From Xenoacremonium recifei (lineage: Eukaryota; Ascomycota; Sordariomycetes; Hypocreales; Nectriaceae), in contig WOFQ01000023.1 of the NCBI GenBank assembly GCA_012184525.1, forward strand, positions 1 through 64,000: a stretch of DNA of 64,000 nucleotides, read 5' to 3'. The notes beneath the pieces were generated by a model, which was not told the DNA's origin, searched no databases, and saw nothing but the letters and a program-made list of their open reading frames with translations. Position numbers and translations under genes: made by a program. Of the stretch, positions 56,674 through 64,000 are shown piece by piece. Numbering within the stretch: position 1 is the first letter of the stretch; each line of letters begins with the position of its first letter.

Positions 56674-57184
56674 ATTGGCTGATGAGAAATTCGGCTCTCA
56701 CGATGGCCTCATCTGCAGAGTGCCCGCGGAAAGCATCGCACCCGAGTCATTTGTTTCGGCAGATCATTGAGAGAAGCCGGTCGATCATGAGACCTGGAAA
56801 GATTTGAGACTCTGCCGAAGAACAAGGCCAACAGGGTTGTAAGACAAAGATACGATGTCGTAAAAGTTAATGGGCGATTGGGTTTCGTGAGGAGAGCCTC
56901 CAAAGCTTCGCTGCTGCACGTGCTCTAATGATCTCAAGGAGGGAGTCACTCACAGCTTAGCTAATTTCTTAGCTAATACTCTTCTTGCGACGTCACTGCC
57001 TGGAAGCGCCGCCACCCCGCATTGGCCGAATCAGCGCCCAGCCCGGCCTCGACCTCACATGACGAGATACGTACCTTACTGCGCCCCGAAAACCCTCTCT
57101 CCCAACTCTTTACTCTTTCTTTCAACTCTCCCCTTCCGACCTCAAACCTTTCACCATCTCGATACGCCCCCCAAAACCGCCATC
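56674..57184. other. Short intergenic region, did2 promoter
   Basis: No gene. It contains a CACGTG near 56917, a repeated TTAGCTAAT word near 56957-56976 and a pyrimidine-rich leader (57100-57180) before did2. Confidence 0.5.
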
Positions 57185-57865
57185 ATGTCCAACCGCCAGC
57201 TCGCCCGCGACATGCAAGTCGAGTTCCAGGCGCGCTTCCAGGCCAAGCAGGCGCGGCGCGAGGCCCAAAAGGCCGCCAAGCAGGACCCCATCCTCAAGAA
57301 GCAGATCCAGGACCTGCTGAAGAAGGGCGAGACGCAGAAGGCGTATCAGAAGGCCAAGATGTTGCTGTCCAAGCAGGCGCTTGCGCAGCAGATGGATCAG
57401 ATGGCCGATATGGCGGAGTTGTCCGCTGCGCAGATCCAGGCGAACAACGCCATGAACCGCATGACGCACATGATGGCCTCGTCGTCGCGCACCATGGGAG
57501 TCGCCCAGCGAAACACGAACCCCGAAAAGGTGAGCCTTGTCTCCTTATTCTCCTCTGCAGCAGCAACAGCAGCATCGCTAACAGACTCTCAGACCCTCGT
57601 CACCCTCGAGCAGTTCAAGCAGCAAAACGAAGAATACGCCATGTCCAACGGCATCTACCAAGACGCCATCACCCAGTCCACCTCAACGCAGGTTGGCGAG
57701 GATGCCGTCCACGAACTGCTCGGCAAGCTGGCCGACGACGCTGGGCTAGAGCTCAGCAAGGAACTCAACCAGGCTACGCCCGCTACTGCCGAGCCGCAGA
57801 CCAATGAACCGACGGCTGAGGAGGAGGATAAGCTGCAGCAGCGGCTGCGGGCTCTGCGGGCGTAG
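57185..57865 (+). CDS. did2: ESCRT-III accessory protein Did2/Vps46 (CHMP1)
   Basis: Exons 57185-57529 and 57593-57865 (63-nt intron) give 205 aa, the normal size. The Snf7-type helical core runs through LKKQIQDLLKKGETQKAYQKAKMLLS and an amphipathic middle (MADMAELSAAQIQANNAM). The C-terminus has VHELLGKLADDAGLEL, then the MIM1 helix DKLQQRLRALRA, which binds the MIT domain of Vps4. It helps end ESCRT-III action at multivesicular bodies. The start MSNRQLAR at 57185 is chosen; earlier in-frame codons run through the pyrimidine-rich leader. Confidence 0.93.
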   Translation: MSNRQLARDMQVEFQARFQAKQARREAQKAAKQDPILKKQIQDLLKKGETQKAYQKAKMLLSKQALAQQMDQMADMAELSAAQIQANNAMNRMTHMMASSSRTMGVAQRNTNPEKVSLVSLFSSAAATAASLTDSQTLVTLEQFKQQNEEYAMSNGIYQDAITQSTSTQVGEDAVHELLGKLADDAGLELSKELNQATPATAEPQTNEPTAEEEDKLQQRLRALRA

Positions 57866-58267
57866 TGATTGTCAAGGCAAGGCATGTGTAGAGGGGATGC
57901 TGTGAACGCGATGGTGCAATGAGCGATGGGTGTCAGACGACGATGAGATGACACCTTCTATATGATTTCCTTTTCTTGGTCACGGGTTTCGGCGTTTGGG
58001 AATGGGAGGCGAGCTGGACAACTCTTTATCACTTCGCTGCTTAGAATGGACCTTCTCTTGACATTTATTTGCCACACAAACATAAACATCAGATCCAGGG
58101 CGACCGTGCCCCCTTTTGGCCTGACCTCCATGCATTACGATATGCTCAATGACTTTTGCCTCTCGCATTTCCCTTCCGCGCTCGTCTTGTTCATGCCATC
58201 ATAAACCCGAATCTCTAACCCAGCCAGAATAGCCCAACATCATCTCGTCATGATCATACATCAATCA
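57866..58267. other. Convergent 3' region of did2 and ski2
   Basis: 402 bases between two gene ends. No gene or clear element is seen. Confidence 0.6.
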
Positions 58268-61200
58268 TCACATATACAAACTCGCCACCGCCGTGATATC
58301 CCGCTTAATCATCTCCTGCGCCTGCTGCATCTTCTGATACAGCTCCGGATCACCCACAATGCGCGCCGCATTCTTGACCTCGCGACACGTCTCGTCCAAC
58401 CTTGTAATCGTGCGTACAATTGTGCCCTCCAGCACGTCTGTCAGGTCGGTGATGTTCTTGAAGCTCATGCCGCGCGCCCACTCGTACACCACCTCCATGA
58501 GCCCGAACCGCGGCCGCGAGACAAAGTCGTTGGAGTCATCTGCCGATTGGATGACCTGCAGGCGCGTCTGGACGTCGTTGACCTTCTCCGAGATGGCCAC
58601 GATGGCGTCGCGGCCGCGCTCGAGGCTTCCCGGCAGCGTGGGTTCGATATCCGTCTTCTCCTGGAACACAAAGGTCGAGAGCAGGGCGGCGATCTCGGCG
58701 GGCTCGTAGTCGGCCAGCACGTTGTCGAGGATCAACTCCGTCAGTACCAGCTCGTCGCCCGAGTGAATCTCGCAAGCCACCTTGCCCTTGAGCTGGATGC
58801 GTGTGGCGTCGTCGATGAAGCCGAGCTCCTTGAGCACCTGCACGCGCTGCTCGTAGTCGGGCAGCAGTTGGAGGTTCTGGTCGGAGAGGGAGTGCTTTAA
58901 CTGTGAGATGTGCTCCTTGATGAGCCACTCGTCATGGCACATGGCGAACTGGGGGTGCTGTCAGAATCAATTCTCAACCAAGGGGGGGAAAGGGGCGTCG
59001 ACTTACATGCTTCAGAAAGTCTTTGCACTTGATAGCCGGAGAGCTCGATATCTGCTTAACCAGCGTCGCCCTCGTCTCGACCATTTCCTGCAACTGCAGC
59101 TGCTTGATCCGGCTCAAGTCCATCTCATCCCAGCGGTCATCCCAGGCGGTGCAGATCTCCTGGAGCTGCTCCTTCGCCTTCGAACCGCCCTCGCCGCCCT
59201 GGAAAATCTCAGGCAGGATCCCCTTGGTGACCCAGCGGGTGAGGCACTCGATGTCGCTCAGGGGCACATGCAGTGTCTTGGTCTGGATTCTCCGCTTGCC
59301 TTGCGGCAAGGGGTGCATCAGACGCCTAAAGTGAGGTATGAATGGCAGCTGGTCAGTGGCATCGCGGCGGTCTCTAAGCGTCTTGATGGCGCAGATGTGC
59401 ACGGTTGGTTCCTCGGAGGAGCCCTTGGGACTCATCCCATCGGACAGCAGAATGCCGGGTGAGCGGATTCCATCCCAGTTGAAGACGACCAGACGGTGCT
59501 GGCTGAACATCCGGCGGCCGATTGGGATCCTCAGCAGGCCGCGGTATAGTTCTGTGGTGAGCCGCTTATAGTCCTCGGCCGCTTGGTGGCATTCATCCAT
59601 GTGAACGTCACAGGTCGGGCAGGAATCCCGCTTGACCTTGGCCAGATCAGCCTGCGCAAGCTTCACGTCCTTCTCGTGCTCGGGCAGCAGCTGTTGAGTC
59701 GCGTGCTCCGAGAAACTGCGCTTAATCATCTCCTCAATCTTCAAAGCCTCGACTCGGAGCAGGTTGAGAATCATGTTGTATGTCAGTCGGAACTGGGACC
59801 GGAGCTTGGACGGCTCTCCCAGAATCATATTCCGGAGGTCGGCCACTGGGGGTGCATCGTCGAGGCCGCTGGGAGGCACAATGATGACAGATCCAACAGT
59901 ATCCAGACCACGACGGCCGGCTCGCCCAGCCATCTGAGTGTACTCACCAGGAAGCAGATTCCGGAACGAGTGGCCGTCATGCTTCCTGTATCCCGAGAAG
60001 ACAACAGTACGCGTAGGTAAGTTCAGACCCATGGCGAAGGTCTCTGTGGCAAACAGCACCTTGACCAAAGTCTGGGCAAAGAGAATCTCCACCAACTCCT
60101 TGACAATGGGCAGCAGACCCCCGTGATGGACAGCAATGCCTCGGCCCAGGAGCTCTCTCAGTCTGATAATCTGAGGCAGCACGCGGTCCTCTGGCTTGAG
60201 ACGAGCAACCGACTTCTCGATAATCATATGGATATGGCTCTTCTCAGAGGCAGTGCAGAAGTCCTGGTTGCTAAGAGCGTCCGCATTCTCCTCACAACGC
60301 TTCTTGGAGAAGACGAATATGCATGCCGGTAGCAAGTTCGACTTCTTGAGGAACTGCACGAGATGCACCCAGAGGTTCTTGTCCTGGGCGACTGACGAGA
60401 ACCCTCCAGTTCGTCCGCCTCGTCCCATGTGGCCAGGGGCATGGCTCGCCCGAGGTGGTCCTCCTCGGCCTCTTTGCTGACCTCCTCCTCCTCTTTGTTG
60501 ACCACCTCCACGACCACCTCTTTGTGGTCCTCCTCGCTGATTTCCACCACGTTGGTTGCCACCGCCTCGTTGGTTGCCCCGTGAGTTACCCCCTCGCACG
60601 GCAATGGTGGTCTCGGCAGGCTTCTGCTTGTCCTTGCCCTGGATGGCAAAGTGTGCCTCCTTCCAGCCCTGCTCCATGAAGTGCTTCTCCGAGTCGACAA
60701 TTTTGTGAATATTTTTCCCGGCCCAGAGGTAGTGCTCCAAAGGAACCGGACGTTTTGGTGTTGAAATAACGTAAATATCCTTCTGCTTCGTGCGGCCTAC
60801 CCATGAGGCAAATTCGTGAGTGTTGGGCACCGTAGCCGAAAGTAGAATGAGGGAGACATGCTCGGGCAGCATGATGATCACCTCTTCCCACACGACGCCT
60901 CGCTCAAAGTCGTTGACATAGTGAACCTCGTCGAAGATGACAAACTCGACATCTCGGATGAGGTCGGCACCACGGTAGAGCATACTCCTCAGGATTTCCG
61001 TCGTCATGATCAGGCAGCTGGCCTCGGGGTTGATCTGGACGTCACCCGTGAGAATGCCCACCTCGTCAAACGTCTCTCGAAAATCGCGGAACTTCTGGTT
61101 ACTCAGGGCTTTGATGGGTGAGGTGTAGATGGCCTTGGTCATGTGCTTGGCCGCCAGCGCAATTGCGTATTCTGCCACCACCGTCTTTCCGGCCGACGTA

Positions 61201-62189
61201 TGAGCCGCCACAAAGACACTGTCACCGTTCTCGAGGTGGTAGACGGCTTCCTTTTGGAAGGTATCCAGCTCAAACGGCCACTCCCGGGCCATGTCCGGGA
61301 CCAGCTCGCGGAAGTTGGTCATCTCCTGTCTGATGTCGACCATATGCGCCCACTCGCGACCAGCTTTCCTAGCACTGGATGCAGCAAGGACGCCATGTGG
61401 CTCCAAAGCAGGGAACTCCACGGGAAGGATGTCGTCTATATCATCTCTCTCCTCTTGGTCTTGGTCTTGGCTGTCCGGAGTAAGATCTGGACTAAGACTG
61501 TCGTCCCGTGGGCCGTCCTCTTCAGCTTTCGTGGCCGCCGTGGTCTCTTCAGGGTCCTCCTCGAGAACCTGCTTAATATCGTTTGCCTCGGCCTGATCAG
61601 CCTGGCTCTTGCTCTTGCTGAAGTCAATTCCTCGGCTCATCCCAGGAGGCACTTCGAGCAAACCTCCCTCGGCGCCAAGCTGAATCACCCGCTCCAGCTT
61701 GTTTCCCCCAGCCGCAGTCTCACCACCAACGCCGCCCCCATGGATTTGATCTTCCAGGGCTGCAGTGGCCTCGATGCTCTCCAAACCGCCTGGCGCAAAG
61801 GGAAAGAACCCGGCCGCGCCTCTCACGAAATCCGCGCGACTAGCGGGCTTTCGTAGCAGGCTGGTCGAGTTCTTGGCCGTGGCGCTGTTCGCCGGTACCG
61901 TGACATTTCTATAGCCCGTGACCCGACCCTCAAGTCCATGGCGAAGGAAGCGTGTGACGGTGCGAGTCTGCGTCGGGGCTATCCGAAATAGTGAGGTGTA
62001 GTCGGTTTCAAAGTCCCATCGTTGCTGAAGCCTGTTGAGCCACTCTGGTGAGAACTCGGGCGAAGGCGACAGGAACAGCTTCTCGAGCTCTCGTTTCAGC
62101 TCCTCGGGATCCTGCGGTTGTCGTTTTGGAGCGTGAGCACGTGAGGCGCCTTGAGACTCTCCAAGGAGGAGAGTGTCAATGCCAGACAT
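58268..62189 (-). CDS. ski2: Ski complex RNA helicase Ski2
   Basis: Exons 59007-62189 and 58268-58948 (58-nt intron) give 1287 aa, the size of Ski2. Helicase motifs in order are AAHTSAGKTVVAEY (I, about residue 331), DEVHY (II, about 422), LSATVPN (III), LFATETFAMGLNLP (V) and QMAGRAGRRGLD (VI, about 755). The C-terminus is a DSHCT domain (VVYEWARGMSFKNI). The start MSGIDTLLLGE at 62189 is preferred to an upstream ATG at 62390. A Gly/Arg/Gln-rich RGG tract (about residues 530-590; 60415-60600) separates the two RecA domains. With Ski3 and Ski8 it feeds RNA to the cytoplasmic exosome. Confidence 0.95.
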
Positions 62190-62933
62190 GCTGCAAGCAG
62201 TTGACGAGAAGATGTAAGGAGGGGAATTTTGAGGCGAGGTTGTAAAGTGAAGCAGCGTACGAGGTAAAACAGCCCCACCATAAGTGAGTGACGTTCTTGC
62301 TGGAAACTGGAGGAGGGGTCCAGCAATTAGATAAGCTACCCTAGAGATATAATTTGTTTGGGACGCGAGGGAATATTCTGTGGCAGCCATCTATTAATAG
62401 TAAATCATGATACTTTAGTAATTTTAATACTCAGTTAGAGCTCAATTTTTGACATCTTAATTACCAAAGCTTGGGACCCTTCCGGCTTTGCTCCTATAAT
62501 GCCCGGAAAAATAAGGTTCTGCCACCGCAATCACTAGCCACGGTGAAATGCGAAGCGGTAACTGGTCGGATTGTCTTTTCTGCCTCTCAGTTGAGATGTG
62601 ATTTCACCAAGTCCTACGCGATTTCACACCAGCCCGCCTGCCTGCTTTTTTAAACTCTGATCCCTGATCTGGGTATAATTATACGAGAACGGAGACAATC
62701 TATTCTGTTAACCGCTGGACCGGCACCCTGTCCTCGCTTAAGCGACCAACCAACAAATACTGTACTTGGTCCTGCATAATGAGTAGGGGAAAAGATTTAC
62801 GAGGCCATGCATTTAATGAACACAGAGGTGGATTCAATGTAACCAAACCTGTTACTTCCACACGTGTTTTTGTTGAGGGACTTTCTATCATCACAATCAT
62901 TTCTGTTACTAGCTGAGAACAACCTAAACAAAT
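62190..62933. other. Divergent intergenic region with AT-rich turn
   Basis: 744 bases between the ski2 start and the methyltransferase start, both reading outwards. The right half is AT-rich, unlike the core genes to its left. No gene is supported. Confidence 0.55.
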
Positions 62934-64000
62934 ATGTGCCCAGACAACCCAGCGCATGCGGCAATTGAGCCAGATACCATTCGCGACGATGATGATACAG
63001 ACTCGACGTTGAGCCGTGACGCGGAATCGTCAACTGCTTCACTCACCGCTTCCATTCTCGAATATCGAACGATCCACGGTAGGACGTTTCACAGCCAGCG
63101 AGGTCCCGGCAATGCTGAATACTGGGCACCAAATGATGAGCAGCATAATTCGAGTATGGATATCCAGCATCATGTATGGACACTGCTTCACGACGGCAAG
63201 CTTTTCTTCGCACCGCTACCGCAGAGCGTCGATAAAGTCCTCGACGTTGGCACCGGCACCGGCATTTGGGCTATTGATTTTGCCGACGAGCATCCAGAGG
63301 CATCGGTGATTGGGGTTGACTTGTCTCCCACTCAGCCGGACTGGATTCCGCCAAATTGCAAATTCGAGATAGATGATGCATCTTTGAAATGGACGTGGTC
63401 TGAAAACTCGTTTGACTTCGTGCATCTTCGAACCATGTTTGGCAGTTTCACAGACTGGCAGCATGTCTTCAATGAGGCCTTCAGGGTGTGCAAACCTGGC
63501 GGCTATGTCGAAGACTTTGAGGCGAGTGCTGATCTGATATCGGACGATGGAACCGTGACTCGAGACAATGGATCAGCACTAGGCCAGTGGGGGAAGCTTT
63601 TTCACGAGGCCGGTAGGAAGACGGGCCGCACTATGGCTGTATTCGAGGAAGATTTGCAAGTAAAATGCATGAAGGCCGCCGGTTTCGTGGATATTGAAGT
63701 TCGGGATATCAAGGTATAGATGACATTTCAGAAACTCACGGTTACTGATGGCTAATATATTAGTGCCCACTGGGTCAATGGCCCAAGGACCCGAGGCAGA
63801 AGGAAATTGGTACTTACGACCAGATAGCAGTTGAAGAAGGTTTAGAAGGTAAGACGAAAATTCCTCTCATTTGGTTTGCGGAAATAGTTCCGGTCCTGAT
63901 ATACGACTAGGTTACGTGGTATATATGTTTACTGATATTCTTGGCTGGTCTATGGAGGAGGTCCAGGTGTATCTGGCCCGGGTTCGGAAGGAGTTGAGAG
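62934..64000 (+). CDS. LaeA-type SAM-dependent methyltransferase, cut by window end
   Basis: Exons 62934-63713, 63764-63848 and 63911 to the window end are in phase; the 3' end is missing. The SAM site VLDVGTGTGIWAIDFADEHP (motif I) is clear, followed by VIGVDLSPTQPDWIPPNC, FDFVHLRTM and AFRVCKPGGYVEDFE. The acidic N-terminus (DTIRDDDDTDS) and the EYRTIHGRTFH segment are typical of the fungal group that contains LaeA. The visible tail reads YVVYMFTDILGWSMEEVQVY. These proteins regulate or take part in secondary metabolism; many copies exist per genome, so this need not be LaeA itself. The target is unknown. Confidence 0.9.

Overview
The window is nuclear DNA of a filamentous ascomycete, most likely a sordariomycete and plausibly Hypocreales. 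The evidence is short (48-90 nt) GT-AG introns, a Zn2Cys6 regulator, a class II hydrophobin, the 20.9 kDa complex I subunit, a bZIP factor that fits hac1/hacA with a 20-nt unconventional intron, and an intron-bearing tRNA-Leu. The species cannot be read from sequence alone. Most genes are split, so I rebuilt exon chains by hand and kept a chain when the splice sites, reading phase and family motifs all agreed.

Left part (1-32.4 kb): AT-richer, gene-sparse and accessory in character. It opens with a 17-bp minisatellite and a cluster of palindromes, then holds a Clr5-ankyrin protein, an intracellular type-B carboxylesterase, a DUF3669 protein, a Zn2Cys6 factor, an MFS sugar porter, a decayed fragment and a phosphonoacetate hydrolase. 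Next come an SPX-EXS (SYG1/XPR1-type) phosphate exporter broken by in-frame stops, an intact seven-exon alkaline ceramidase, two divergent secreted carboxylesterases and a large ankyrin-CorA-like membrane protein.

Right part (32.4-62.2 kb): GC-richer, with mostly conserved genes. In order these are a GIT1-type glycerophosphodiester permease, a small secreted cysteine-rich protein, an Arg/Asp/Ser/Pro-rich unknown, a 4.4-kb gene-free stretch and an AzgA purine permease. They are followed by a 2OG-Fe(II) oxygenase, a class II hydrophobin, the complex I subunit divergent from csm3 (fork protection), hac1, tRNA-Leu(CAA), did2/CHMP1 and the SKI2 helicase. The last 1.7 kb turns AT-rich again and ends inside a LaeA-type methyltransferase.

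Three loci touch phosphorus use: phosphonoacetate hydrolase, the broken SPX-EXS exporter, and the git1 permease, which has CACGTG boxes upstream. I found no intact transposon, CRISPR array or viral gene. The items most worth follow-up are the RIP-like SPX-EXS pseudogene, the ankyrin-CorA fusion, the phnA neighbourhood and the hac1 unconventional intron.
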